Assembly: GCA_964017065.1 (NCBI GenBank)
Contig: OZ024786.1
Coordinates: 13,861,764-13,925,763, forward strand
Source of the DNA: Haliclona indistincta
Lineage: Eukaryota > Porifera > Demospongiae > Haplosclerida > Chalinidae
Direction of reading: 5' to 3'
Length of the DNA stretch: 64,000 nt
The notes below the pieces were generated by a model. That model did not search any database and had not been told where the DNA came from. It worked only from the letters and a program-made list of their open reading frames with translations. Position numbers and translations under genes: made by a program. Within the stretch, counting starts at the first letter, position 1. Every line of letters begins with the position of its first letter. Positions 1-11,850 of this stretch are shown in pieces.

Positions 1-407
1 CACCTGACACCGAAAACAGGCTCACCACTATAGTACTGAGAGACTGTAGACCCTTGAATGGTTCAGACTTCGGTCTCTTTTGCTCTTGTTTGTGTCAATG
101 TACTACTCTTGAGTTCTTCGGATGGGATGAAGTTGGTTTAAGTGAACATGAATTGAAGGAACTGGTTAGTGGTCTGGAGCAGATTAGCTCACTAAAGACA
201 GTGTTTTATAATGATACTACAATACTAACAGATTTGGGTATTAAGCAATACAAACAGGCTATGACCAGCTCCACAGTGATGCAAGGTATACAAAACGGAA
301 CATATAACAGGAAAGAGCTCGAAGATTGGCTGCTTATGATGTCCAGACCGCTAAGATCATTGGCAATTGAAGCCTGCCGTCATCCAGACCTTGGCTCACA
401 TTTTTGA
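1..407 (+). CDS. 3' terminal exon of a leucine-rich-repeat protein (partial)
   Basis: The frame is open from the window's left edge to a stop at 405-407, so the gene starts outside the window; the first in-frame ATG is not a convincing start. The translation has leucine-rich-repeat spacing of the ribonuclease-inhibitor kind (LTTIVLRDC, LEFFGWDEVGLSEHELKEL, LKTVFYND), followed by a helical tail ending DLGSHF. Such repeats commonly form the C-terminus of NLR-type sensors, which are abundant in sponges, but no NACHT domain is visible here, so the family is inference. A possible polyadenylation signal AATAAA lies at 488-493. No disabling change is seen. Confidence 0.5.
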   Translation, partial: PDTENRLTTIVLRDCRPLNGSDFGLFCSCLCQCTTLEFFGWDEVGLSEHELKELVSGLEQISSLKTVFYNDTTILTDLGIKQYKQAMTSSTVMQGIQNGTYNRKELEDWLLMMSRPLRSLAIEACRHPDLGSHF

Positions 408-874
408 TAGCAGTGGAGAATAAGTAGCAGCTGTATCTGCTGTGAATAACAGCTAGCTGAAAATACTGTATGTACTGATTATTGCTCAATAAATTGTCAT
501 TTTTATATACTTTTGACGTATTGATAATAAATTTATCACCATGCGAAGAAAAATTATCACAAGAGATATTTTCTGACAACTTGTTATCAGTTTATTTAGA
601 ACTATTGTTCTAATAATTATTATGCAGTGGTCCGGCACTAATAAAAAACGAACTTGATGCACATGTGAGTTTAAACTTAACTTTAAAATGGAAATGGACA
701 TTTTAATTAAACTTCTGGTTCAAAAATGTACATTATGCATACAAAATGTACTATAGCTAGCTAGCTATTATTAAATTGAGACTGAAACTGCTACAGCTGT
801 AATGAGCAAAAGACAACCATATTTACTAGTAACTTAATTGAGGCATGCTATGCATGGTAAACATGTTTATTTTC
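408..874. other. AT-rich 3' flank, no gene seen
   Basis: AT-rich sequence between the leucine-rich-repeat exon and the cysteine-rich pseudogene. It contains the probable polyadenylation signal near 488. Short ORFs on both strands here have no recognisable motif. Confidence 0.4.
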
Positions 875-1625
875 TCAACGGATGTACAGTTCAATAATGT
901 CCAAGGGAGTTTCTGCATCAAAAGATTGTGTGCACACCCTCAACTCAATGCTACTGTTAACAATCTGAGGGAGAGTGCTGTTAAACCATGGCTGATTACT
1001 GGAATCTTGACAACATGTGGCTTCTGCGTTGTTGCAATTTTCACCATCCCATAAAGGATCATTTGGATAAAAATCGGAGTCACTCGTGCAATCTGGTAAA
1101 ATGTTCGTTCCTGACTCACAATAATAGTCACTGCCTACAAAGTCTGGTACCATAATATTATTCGGATTATTACAGGGGCAGCTGCTATTGGTAGTGTCAC
1201 TGTCTCTAATACCAGCAGCATATAGGTCCAGATGTGTTTTCGTTGTATAGTCTTTGTGGTAATCGATACTCCATCAACATAGTGATCATCGATTGATAGA
1301 GCCGGGTTTGAATTATACAATTCAAAAGCTCTAGGACATCCAGCCTGATAACCTCGTATATGCCCACACACTTGAGAGTAGTTGAGACCAAGTGTAGTTA
1401 TTTCTACACTAGACTGACTGTACATCCACTGCCGATAGCACTATTACATAAAGGTAAACCATTTCTTTTACCTCTTGATAATGGAGTAGGACAGGTGCCG
1501 CCTCCAGCCACAGTCCTGTTAAATAGAGCAACTCTTGTCCAGCCTTCTTCTCGTCCGCAGACGCTACTAATATGTTGACCTTTTATATTCGGTCTTGAGG
1601 CTATAGCTACATGTTCCCTAAACAA
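875..1625 (-). pseudogene. Decayed cysteine-rich extracellular-type domain, copy 1
   Basis: On the minus strand three short frames join into one recognisable domain: CGREEGWTRVALFN (frame ending about 1404), then NYSQVCGHIRGYQAG...YVDGVSITT...HIWTY, then AAGIRDSDTTNSSCPC...DYYCESG...FYPNDPLWDGENCNN...PWFNSTLPQ...ELRVCTQSF...DIIELYIR. The pattern matches a cysteine-rich domain I recall from many uncharacterised secreted proteins of sponges, cnidarians and fish. The frame changes near 1410 (after GSGCTV) and near 1220 (after HIWTY), with no splice sites at either place, so this is a pseudogene or has sequencing errors. No signal peptide or other domain is visible. Confidence 0.5.
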
Positions 1626-2009
1626 CTTCCAACATCAAATTCATCAATATTATTGGTAAGGACAACACTGAGTTCATAATAAATCCGCGTGCAAGATTTA
1701 CAGCTTGCATTCTGCAGGTGTCTGGTTATTATGTGCTCACCTATAATTATAGTTATAAAAAGCACTTATTATCAGCACTCATGGTTATCAGGACTGAATT
1801 ATTACAATGATCATCAATTTTGACAGAAACTAAAAATCATACTCTCGTTGGTAAAATTATAATTTAGTCACTTGCTAAATGTTTTATAATGCTGATGCTA
1901 CACAAGTAAATGGAATTTGCATAGTTATAGAGTTTCTGCTTTCAATGAATGTATAAAGTTAAAAAAATGAAGAAATGTTCACTTGACCAGCACAGCCCAC
2001 ATTCAGCTT

Positions 2010-2400
2010 GATCATTGCTCAGTGATCTGAGAGAGTGGTGTTAAACCAAGGAAACGCAGCATTGAATCTCAGCATTTTCATTGGTTAATGGTGTACCATC
2101 TCAGAGTTTAAATCACTATAATAATGACAGTTAGTCACTGACCCAATCATACATTTGTAGTTGGCGAGTACAAATTTCTGGTAGCATTATTGCTACACAA
2201 TTGTTATTACATGTATGCAACCATTGGCGCTAAGGTCAATGTCAGCTATACGGTTTTACCAGCAGCATAGGTCCAGATATGTTGCTGTGTTGGTATGGTC
2301 TTTAATTTATTATAATTACTACCCATCATCAGCATCAAATGTATTACTTTGGCGCTCATTGATTATTAAAACTCAGATTTGAACTAAAGACTACAATTAG
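2010..2400 (-). pseudogene. Second, more decayed copy of the cysteine-rich domain
   Basis: Stretches here are clearly related at the DNA level to the domain at 875-1625: gagagtggtgttaaacca resembles gagagtgctgttaaacca, and the block at 2260-2300 (accagcagcataggtccagat) resembles that at 1210-1233. No frame stays open. This suggests an old tandem duplication of the domain or exon. Confidence 0.4.
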
Positions 2401-3560
2401 AGTAGAAGTGCAAGTTTGTTGATAGCCTCACACTTGCTCACTTGCACACTTGATGCATGGTAGTTGATTCCATATCTTGTGAATTCTGTACTGTCACATC
2501 CGTTTATCATTAGTTTTTACAAGCTGCTATCCAATCTCTAACAAAACAATATTCTGACAAAGTGTTGGGCAGGCACCCATATGAGTTCTCCTGGAATTAA
2601 GACCTAGAGTCTGTTCACAATTCTGGCAATAAAAATAATATGGTTACAGTAGCTAGTCTGCAGACTCATGATCAGTGCAGTGCTCAGCCATACATGATGT
2701 TGTATAGCCAGTGATCTTATATATCTTATACTGTGAGGTTATATATTTTCCTGTCGGTTGACGTATATAGGAATTAGACGGGAAATATGCTCCCGAAATT
2801 TGTAAAATAAATTGCATGGTGTAGTAGGTGACACGTGTCTGTTGTAGTATTTAAACTAGACACGTGAAGTATAATTGAGCATTTCTAGTTTTTGTGCACT
2901 ACACAATTAATCCATCTAGTTTTTTCTGCCCTCCTGCCCATCCCATAAGTATCCTGAATAAGAATAATAATAATATTATTATTGATGATAAAATATTATT
3001 TATTTTTCTCAACTAAGTCAACTAGACGAGTCAAGGAGAGGCCTTGGACACTAACAAAAGAACTCTATGTGTGCATAGTGTGTATGCATTGTGCGTGTGC
3101 ATGCATGCACATCTACTATGTGAATTTGTAATTATTATGTTTTACTGCTAGGCAACTTGTCCAGAGAAGCGATGAAGAGGAAGTTGAACTGTATATAGCC
3201 TAGCTATGCATGTGATGTGATCGTGAGCTGTGTTTATGGTAATGGGTTTTCCCAGATGTTTTTTCCAAAAAGCTTAAGGTTCTCTCTGGGTTTTTCCCTT
3301 GGTTAGCAATGGGCCTTGCTAACCATAAATCTTGGTGCATATTAGGAAGGCCCCAGCTCAATGAGTGTTTTTGTTGTTGTGTGCGGCCTCAGCTGCGTTG
3401 TGTTGTCATTGTGGCGTGCACAGCTGAGCAGCCCTTGAAACGCAATGAGTCATACAAGCATTTGGTAGTGGGTGGTGCTTGCATGCATGCAAGGTGAGCA
3501 TGTTCGGGAGACAGTGTGTCTGTGACATTGTTCAGAATTATACAAGTGGTACAACAAGGT
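2401..3560. other. Intergenic, no gene recognised
   Basis: AT-rich non-coding sequence upstream of KIF23. An imperfect hairpin lies near 2745-2795 (atattttcctgtc against gacgggaaatat). A second short inverted repeat is ggttagcaa...ttgctaacc near 3302-3325. The ORF at 3309-3497 has no recognised motif. Confidence 0.3.
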
Positions 3561-3619
3561 CATGTCACCCGCGTTGTTTTTTTATATTCCGTATACTTCC
3601 GTATCATTAATTACTTCAG

Positions 3620-3674
3620 TGACGTCACGTTCTTGCTCGAATCTGATTGGTCGGATACTCAGGAGGATTTCAAA
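3620..3674 (+). promoter_or_regulatory. Probable KIF23 promoter: CRE-like, CCAAT and CHR-like motifs
   Basis: About 190-250 bp upstream of the KIF23 start codon: TGACGTCA at 3620-3627 (consensus CRE), ATTGG at 3646-3650 (inverted CCAAT box, NF-Y type) and TTCAAA at 3669-3674 (inverted CHR, TTTGAA). CCAAT boxes just upstream of a CHR are the usual arrangement in late cell-cycle genes, including vertebrate cytokinesis genes. Presence of the motifs is seen; their use is inference. The broken KIF23 copies lack this region. Confidence 0.35.
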
Positions 3675-3866
3675 AGTTGCTGAGCGGTTGCCACTTGCCC
3701 AAGAGAGAGCTCAGGTCGCCACAATAGGATTACCTGGTTCTACAGACGATAAAGCTAACATTTCACTCCGGAAAATCAAGCCAGGACTGTCTTCAACACA
3801 GTAAGCTAGTAGAAAGGTTATTTTGCCGGCGCCAAAGCTTTAACAATTTCTTTGTTTCTCAAAGCT

Positions 3867-4417
3867 ATGCTCAAGAGTTCAAAGACGCCTACAAAAGGCG
3901 TGAGGAGGCTACCTACTCAGCGGGAGAACAAGCAGAAGCCGAAAGACCCTGTGGAGGTGCGTCGCTTGTAATTACAAAGCGCTTTGACCTGCCTGTACTG
4001 CCTGTAGGTTTATTGCCGTGTCAAACCTTTGCTAGACGAGGCAGATGGAACTTGCGTTCAAGTTGTGTCTGAATCCACTCTTCTTATAACTCCACCAGAA
4101 TGCTCTCTGGCTTTCAATTCAGGACACTACAATGCTGTGAGAAAGGGAAATTCAAATAGCTAATAATGTCTCTTTCAAATTTCAGACCCAGCATACATTC
4201 AAGCATGTGTTCATCGACAGTACTCCGCAGAAAGACCTGTTTGACTCAGTTGCTTGCCCTTTGATCGAAGACCTTGTTCAGGGAAAGAACGGTGGGTGTA
4301 AAATATATAATAGAACTTAGAAATTAGTACAAATTATTTGTCTCTACCACTCTCCCTCTCTCTCTCTCCCCTCTCTCTCTTCTCTCCCTCCCTCCCTCCC
4401 TCCCTCCCTCCCTCGCC

Positions 4418-4448
<31 letters not shown>

Positions 4449-6070
4449 TCTCTCTCCCTCCCTCACTCACTCACTCACTCACTCACTCACACACTCTCTC
4501 TCTCTAGGTCTATTGTTTGCCTATGGTATTACCAACTCTGGGAAGACCTTCACAGTAACTGGTGAACCTGAAAATCCGGGAATATTGCCTCGTTCCCTTG
4601 ATGTTCTCTTCAACAGTATCGCAGAAGTACAGGCACAGAAATACGTGAGTAAACACAAGTGTCTGTTGAGAAGTATCATTTGTCTATTATCTGTCGACTC
4701 TGCGCGTTAGAACCATGCCGAACTGTCCCGCACTTTTGTTATCAATGTTTCGACACAACCAAACTGTGCAGGAAGCAGCTCACCTTCATGTTTGGTTGGG
4801 GTGCCGTGATGGTGCAGTTCAACTGTAGCATAGTTCAGATGCGTTCATACTGTCAGAGATTTTCAACCAGGCCGGCCCGGTACGGTTTGGTTCTAGTGCG
4901 TAGTGTGAACATGGTATTAGGGTACTGCTTGATGGTGACACTGCTTACTGTACTAAAATCTATGATACATATCTTTGTAGGTGTTCCGTCCTGACAAGAA
5001 CAACATGTTTAATGTGTTCACTGAAGAGGAGGCTAGGAAAGAGAGAGACATGCAGCGACCCAAGAAGATCAGCCCACGTACCAGGTAACCACAGATCCAT
5101 TCATCTACTCACTCATTTCTTTTCTCTTCCAGAGCTGAGATGCCTTATTTTGATGAATTGTTGAGAGTGCCTGATAGTCGTAAATTCGGTAATATAGATG
5201 AGGACAACAGCTATGCAGTGTTTGTATCGTACATTGAGATCTACAATAACTATGTGTATGATCTGCTAGAGGAGCCAGTCTATGATAAAGGATCTCAACT
5301 ACACCCAAAGTGAGCTAACCACAGCAACACAGCTTAGCTGTAGTGCTAGTACTACACTGTAACCAGGCTAATCCGGTCACTCTTGGGAAAAATGTCTGTT
5401 CATTGATCGCTATGTTCATATGCTCAAGCATTTGTTCCCACTGTCCATTAATGAAGAGTTGTGGTTTTTTGCTTCATCGCCATAATTATGACAAAGTTTT
5501 ATGTGATGCTGGTAGATACTGGTGAGAGGTACAGGTCTCTAGCCTGTTATAGCCTATGGCCGTAGTAGAGTGCCAGCTGAAGTGGTGACCTCTAGCTCAG
5601 GTATAATTTTATTGAAAGTTTGTGTCAATCCTGGGTTCCATACTACCATGGTCAAACCAAGTGTCAAAGAAAATTAATAATAATTATTGTTATGACAAGT
5701 CACCATGAGTGAGGTCTTGGTTTGTATGTAGTTATTGTATGGTACATGTACACAATGTACACCACAAGCACTTGAAATAATGATATTCAGTGACATTAAG
5801 TTGACCACTATTTATACAAGTTGACATACATGTACAAGTGTTCATTGTACATGACCATCTCTCCATTGCAGACCACCACAGTCTAGGATACTGAGAGAAG
5901 ATGCTGCTCACAACATGTATGTGTCAGGAGCCACTGAGGTAGAGGTGAAGAGCACTGAGGAGGCATTTGAGCTGGTCTGGTTAGGACAGAGAAGACGCCG
6001 TGTAGCAGAGACCCAGTTGAACCACAAGAGCAGTCGTAGTCACTCAGTGTTCACTATACGACTAGTACAG

Positions 6071-6156
<86 letters not shown>

Positions 6157-6957
6157 TCACTCACATTCATCATTTTCTCATTGTAGGCCCCTCTGGATCA
6201 GACAGGTGATGAGGTGCTCCAGGACAAGACCAAGGTGGCGTCTGCTCAACTCTCTCTTGTTGACCTAGCTGGCTCAGAGCGTACCTCACGCACAAAAAAT
6301 GAGGGAGACAGAATCAGAGAAGCTGGTGAGTAACACTGTCACTAAACATGTTCGTGTGTTAAAGAATCAATTCTCAGGTAATATCAATCAGAGTTTGATG
6401 ACATTAAGAACTTGTATGGAGACACTGAGAGACAATCAACTGAACAATGCTAACAAAGTAATCATGATACTATTATACAGTATACTAGTGATCTGTCTGT
6501 CTCACTAGATCGTACCTTATCGTGACTCCAAACTAACTCACTTGTTTAAGAACTATTTTGATGGTGAGGGTAAGGTCAGGATGGTGGTGTGTGTCAACCC
6601 ACGAGCCAAGGACTATGATGAGACCATCGTAAGTAGCATCATTGACAAGTCACATTATCTTACTGTATAATGTGTCATGTCAGACCATGGCCATTTCTTT
6701 GTGGTCAAACCATGTTATGCATTTTAAATAAAGTTTATTTTCTTCAGCATGTGATGAGATTTGCTGAAGTCACTCAGGAAGTGGTAGTAGATCGACCATC
6801 ACAAGTCAAGTGAGTTGATTTACTCACTAGCTCACACATGTGTTGGTCATCTGCTTTGTATCTCCAGATTTGATGTTGGACTTGCTCCAGGAAGAAGAAG
6901 AGGTAGAACACACACACATGACACATTCGGCAGTTATGATGTTACATGTATTCTCCT

Positions 6958-7016
<59 letters not shown>

Positions 7017-7116
7017 CTCTCTCTTTTCTCCTCTCTTTTCTCTCTTCTCTCTCTCTCTCTCTCTCTCTCTCCTCTCTCTCACTTTTCTCTCTCTTCGCTC
7101 TCTCTCCTCTCTCTCT

Positions 7117-7202
<86 letters not shown>

Positions 7203-7242
7203 CTCTCACTTTCTCTCTCTTCGCTCTCTCTCCTCTCTATCT

Positions 7243-7273
<31 letters not shown>

Positions 7274-7319
7274 CTCTCTCTCACTTTCTCTCTCTTCGCT
7301 CTCTCTCCTCTCTATCTCT

Positions 7320-7361
<42 letters not shown>

Positions 7362-10300
7362 CAGCTAACATGTTATACAAGGCAGCACTTCAAGAAGCAA
7401 GTGATATTGAGGAGAAGGAGGCATCAGTCAATGTACCTCATCCTTATCAAGTTGCCCTAGGCATCGTGTGTCTACAGCAGGTAGGACTAGCTGTATCAAT
7501 CACTAATACATGTGTTGCTGTCATGTTGTGCAGATCTTGTCCGAGAGTTGTTCAGTGAATTCACTGACTGAGCTGAGGAAACAGCTCGAGAACAGGAGCA
7601 GAGTGAGAGAGAGACTAATGGAGGACCTGAAGAAGAAACGTAAGAACAACTAGCTGCTCACTCACTCACTCACTCACTGATGTGTTCATTCTCTCAGAGG
7701 GTGACTTCAGAACACTGTTAGTAGCTCATGAACAGGAACTGATTGAGCTACGTGCTATGTCACATGACTACCAGTCTGTCAAGAACTCACGTGATCGAGC
7801 ACAACGTGAAGTTCAGAGACTAAGAGGTGTAGTCAGCACACAAGAGAGACAAGTAAGTCACTATACATGGTAACCTGACCTCACTAGCTGAGGGAGGAGT
7901 CACCAGCTTGGACCGTCTGGCCATAGGGGTTAATATTTTCCAACGTATTTTAGTGGCCTATTGTACATGATACTTTTGTGGCCAAACTGCGGCAAATGCC
8001 TAATTTGTCCATTTCAACTTAACCCGATCATGATGACCAGATGTTATGATGTGTAGTTATGAACACAATTGATATCATTATCATCATGATACAGGTGACT
8101 CAGCTTAGTGGTGAGGTGGACAGCCTCAAGCTGACACTCTCCTCACAAACCAAGGACAACACTAGACTCAAGAACACGCTCACTAGACTCACTGAACAGA
8201 AAGACTATCTCCTTCGCACTCAGGTCATGTACGAACATGAGAAGAGAGAACTAGAGCAAGAGCTCACAGCAAAGCAGAAGGAGACTGAGAAAGAGGCCGC
8301 ACAGAAACTGCTGTTGAAGAAAAAGATGAAGGGATTTGTATCACACGAGAAAGAGAAGTTTGATAGATTGTCGAAACAGATGCAGCGAAGGCAGAGAGAG
8401 ATTAGAGCCAAGAATGAGAAACTGCGTCAGGTGGAGGAGCTCATTAAGAACTCACCTCTCCCATCAGCAGCATCAGCTAGTAGTGATGTACGCACTCCAC
8501 TGAGAGAAACAACAGTGACTGATGTTAGTGTAATGAGTGATATCATCAGAGCTATATTACACTCTCTTGTCACTAGAATGCACCTGTTCTCACTCGTGGT
8601 GGTAGAAAACGATCACTCTCTGAAAACTGGCTAGAACACAAACCAGTGAACACTGTAGACAATGGTAAGTCACATGACCATGCACTTCCTGTCACATGAC
8701 CACATACTTCCTGTCATGTGACAACAGGTGACTTGCTTCAGCCGATAATGAAGAAGAAGAGGACAGTTACTAACCCCAAACCCAAGGACCTGACCTCACG
8801 TCAGCTGGACAAGTACTGTCTGAAGCATCAGGAACAAGATGCTGAGGGTGGAGTACACACTCAACTATATAAGGTGACTAGATTGATACCGTGCATGATA
8901 TCGTGCATATAGGCCAGGACCATATTTTGTATTGTCAAGAGTATATTATAATAAGAAGAGTGTCGAACGTAGCATATCCGCGTACAAAATCTGTGTGGAA
9001 AGTAACGTGGCGTGCAAGTGAGCTGAATGACACTGAATTCTGCTGCTCCTTAGTTGCGCTGTCGTCATGGATTGATGGCTGTACTAACGATGACGTCTGA
9101 TGCTTGGCCACGTCTCCTCGCAAACGTAGCAGATGACATTATACTAACAAATTACGGACACATTTTTATGGTGATTATTCGCGTGCTTGTCACGTTACTT
9201 TCCACACAGATTTTGTACAGGTACGGGTATGGGATCGAACTGATATCAAACTGGGTAGTGTTGATATAGTGTGTGAATGTGTCTATGAGCACTGCTCTAG
9301 TTCAGGTGATCCATAGTGTGACCACACTATTAGTGACTAACTTTCATCATGCCTTTTAAACCATCATTCATTGCAAGTTTGTTGAATGATATCAGACCTG
9401 CATGGCTTCAGAGGAAACACAATTCAACAAGTAATAAAAACATTTTAACCAAAATGGAAGAGATTTAGGGTTGGTACATTTATCGAAAAAGTATGGAAAC
9501 AAGAGTTTGAAATGAAAAGAATTGTAACAATAGCAGTGTAATGCTACCTCCCTATTAAATTAACCACAACTATCGAAAGCAGTTAATTTAGGGAGGTAGC
9601 ATTACACTGCTATTGTTACAATTCTTTTCATTTCAAACTCTTGTTTCCATACTTTTTCGATAAATGTACCAACCCTAAATCTCTTCCATTTTGGTTAAAA
9701 TATTTTTATTACTTGTTTCTTTTCTTTTTTTATTAATGACTTAGTTGGCACTTATGCTAATACAGTGTATAAAGAGAACTAGCTATCAGCTGACTGCATA
9801 CAGCCTTTCCGGCGATCAGGCGACTGTGCACTGAATGCAACACGCATCATGCAACATTAGCTAAGATTAGGCTAGCATTCTTACAAGCCTGAACAGACAA
9901 GACAAATCCAGTGTAACAGTGAAGATTTGCTCGTACAGACTGCTGTGAACACTGCTAGTGGCAGCAGTACTCGCGTTCCAAGCAATTTGTACTAAGGTGC
10001 GCTTGTATTAGAATAATTGCGTACACGGCACGGGCGTGCGCGAGTAGGCGTAACCTAGTAACGGAGTTCAAACAGAATGATGGAATGGAGTCTGATTATG
10101 GACCAAAAATCGCTGTTTTCTTGAAAATACTCGCTTCTGCTAGTGTTTTAGGCTTAAATAGATATCAGGTGCACTGCTCCCAACGACTAGTGTAGTTTCT
10201 GTGTAGGTTTTGTCTTGAATAGCTCACTAGCCATGGCGCTAGGCTCTCTGAAGAAGAATAAGAAGAAGAAGAAGAAAGAAGATGAACAAACGGGTGACCA

Positions 10301-11067
10301 CGTGAACTCTGGTTTACCACCTTAGACTTGGTCTCTTTTGCTTCTGAAGGTCTCTTTGTAATCGCACAAATCGTGCAAAGAGCTTCAGAACGTTAGATTA
10401 GCTTGAAACGCCCGTACGGCGAAGATATGGCAGTGCCGTACGGTGCCTCCAGGCGAGACGCCATCTTGTCATGCCCATAGCAACTGGCCTTATAGTCTTT
10501 ATTAGTAGACTCATTGTAAGCGCTTACCTCATAGGATAGCCCCTAGGTAGTTAAAATACCCCTGATATCGTCAACAGCCAAGATATACGTGAATTATTGC
10601 GTTTAGCCTAAGTCTAGCCGCCATCTTGAATTCCGCTCAACCCTAAATATGCCATGACTACTGCATGGCATAATAAGCTCTCTTCTTGATGTACGTAGGG
10701 AGCCATTATGCACACTAGAGGAGGTGGAGTTGCAGTGCAGTTCACTGATATTGAGAAACTAAATCATGCCTCACCCACCAAGACACTGACCAGGTATAGA
10801 GGACACGTGGATGCATTCCTTCTCTTGAGTGTCATTCCAGATCATTGTCACAACAGAGGATGGATCAGGATGAGTACAGCTCCTTCTCCTTGCTGGGTCA
10901 GGAGGACCATGAGCTAGAGGATGAGTGGACTGATGTGGAGACTAGAGTGAGTGACTGTGTGTGTGTGTGTTCACAATCCTCCTCTCTCTCAATAGTGTGC
11001 TGTTGGTATTGAGGGTCGTCCTGGCAACCCACCAGCATTCTCACACATATTAACCAAAAATAATTAA
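3867..11067 (+). CDS. KIF23: Kinesin-6 motor KIF23/MKLP1, complete 21-exon gene
   Basis: Plus-end microtubule motor; in centralspindlin it pairs with a RacGAP (CYK4/MgcRacGAP) for cytokinesis. Exons by GT-AG rule and phase: 3867-3956, 4008-4136, 4186-4291, 4508-4644, 4981-5084, 5133-5309, 5872-6070, 6187-6325, 6378-6457, 6509-6628, 6748-6809, 6868-6902, 7365-7480, 7534-7639, 7698-7852, 8095-8529, 8577-8664, 8728-8873, 10699-10793, 10841-10946, 10996-11067; about 898 residues (human about 960). The start MLKSSKTP resembles the vertebrate N-terminus. P-loop GITNSGKT is at residues 115-122, switch [10 protein letters not shown] near 298, switch II DLAGSE near 340, the neck [11 protein letters not shown] near 450, then coiled coil (about 500-700). 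The C-terminal [12 protein letters not shown] and EWTDVETR are typical of the KIF23 tail. No disabling change was found, so this is the only intact copy. Confidence 0.93.
4343..4505 (+). repeat. CT/CCCT microsatellite in KIF23 intron 3
   Basis: Pure pyrimidine (CT), (CCCT) and (CACT) repeats running straight into the acceptor tctctag before exon 4. It lengthens the polypyrimidine tract. ORFs through it are artefacts of the repeat. Confidence 0.9.
6070..6156 (+). repeat. (CA)n microsatellite in KIF23 intron 7
   Basis: About 43 CA units directly at the donor side of intron 7. In copy B the same intron has only a short interrupted CA stretch (19685-19720). Confidence 0.95.
6956..7363 (+). repeat. 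400-bp CT microsatellite in KIF23 intron 12
   Basis: Long (CT)n with internal higher-order units (ctctctcactttctctctcttcgctc repeated three times). It ends at the acceptor before exon 13 (7365). The same tract is about 40 bp in copy B and 120 bp in copy D. All long ORFs here are low-complexity artefacts. Confidence 0.95.
8977..9227. mobile_element. MITE in KIF23 intron 18 (copy A)
   Basis: Termini are inverted: CGTACAAAATCTGTGTGGAA on the left and TTCCACACAGATTTTGTACA on the right, about 250 bp apart, with no coding capacity. The same element sits at the same intron position in copies B (23053-23301) and D (49845-50088), so it was inserted before the blocks duplicated. Confidence 0.6.
9426..9717. 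mobile_element. Foldback element in KIF23 intron 18 of copy A only
   Basis: Two arms of about 135 bp (9426-9564 and 9582-9717), nearly exact reverse complements, with a loop of about 17 bases. Ends read AACAAGTAATAAAAA and its complement. Copies B, C and D lack it: they read straight from the flank aattca to the acceptor region of exon 19. The whole insertion in copy A extends to about 10665. Confidence 0.8.
9718..10698. repeat. Copy-A-specific insertion, includes a dispersed repeat and a 30-codon ORF
   Basis: Sequence absent from the other KIF23 copies. A segment near 10110-10190 (actcgcttctgctagtgttt...gtgcactgctcc) recurs in diverged form near 63880-63940, so it is a dispersed repeat. A small ORF at 10233-10325 ([19 protein letters not shown]...) is lysine-rich; it could be a captured first exon or chance, and I do not assign a function. 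Confidence 0.45.
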
Positions 11068-11150
11068 GGTGCCACACCCATCTGCTATGAATATTAATGA
11101 CATGTTGATGCTCTCTCTTCTCAGACAGACTGCAGATCCAAAGAGACACT

Positions 11151-11300
11151 CCTACTACCATCCTCCTCCTTCTCTTGCTTGCTGCACTAACTATTACTAG
11201 ATCACATGTACTAGTTCATTGTTGTCCTACTACCATCCTCCTCCTTCTCTTGCTTGCTGCACTAACTATTACTAGATCACATGTACTAGTTCATTGTTGT
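11151..11300 (+). repeat. 75-bp tandem duplication in the KIF23 3' flank (copy A)
   Basis: Two exact-looking 75-bp units, 11151-11225 and 11226-11300, beginning cctactaccatcctcctcc. Copies B, C and D have one unit. It lies after the KIF23 stop. Confidence 0.9.
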
Positions 11301-11370
11301 CACATTGGTAATGATATTCATACTCAAAGGGCGTGGGGTAGAAAGGGCGTATATATATCCCAGGGGGTAC

Positions 11371-11844
11371 TAGCCTCGTACCCAGGCCCAACCCCTTTTT
11401 GGAAGGGGAATTGGGCCTGGTAAGGTTGCCATAGTTTTCATGTTTCGCTGTATTTCAATATTACACTCTTCTTATTCATTGTACGTTACCGTTTCGTGTT
11501 GAGTACGTCGAGTGTGCGCTCGCTCTCTCTCTGCTCAAGACCCAGAAAATAGCATTTTCTGAGACTTGGTAGTTGTTGGCTCATCGCAAACACGACAAAT
11601 GTCCAGTCTAGATCTCATCGCCGCCATAGCGCAAACGAACCGTAGACTTAACTGCACGCAGCATGCAATTTTGCGTCGTATCTCGTAACGAACAAGTGTC
11701 ACACGTGAGTTTCACGTGACTAAATACTGCAATCTGATTGGCAGCGCCTCTTTTTGTGCGCACAATGTAAACATGAAAACTGTAGCAACCTTACCAGGCC
11801 ATCATTTCTCGTCAGAGAGGTGTGGCCTGGGTACGAGGCCGGCT
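11371..11844. mobile_element. Double-hairpin MITE, TIR TAGCCTCGTACCCAGGCC (copy 1)
   Basis: Left end TAGCCTCGTACCCAGGCC; right end GGCCTGGGTACGAGGC. A second, inner inverted repeat reads GGCCTGGTAAGGTTGC on the left and GCAACCTTACCAGGCC on the right. Core is non-coding. Confidence 0.8.
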
Positions 11845-11850
11845 AAGGGG

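Noticed and set aside
6815..7558. Long serine/leucine-rich ORFs in all frames
   Set aside because: They are translations of the CT microsatellite in KIF23 intron 12, with exon 13 at the end; splice sites and copies B and D show the true structure.
8059..8634. Unspliced KIF23 C-terminus ending SLKTG
   Set aside because: Removing a 47-nt intron restores the conserved tail (ENWLEHKP and onward), so this stop is not the normal end.
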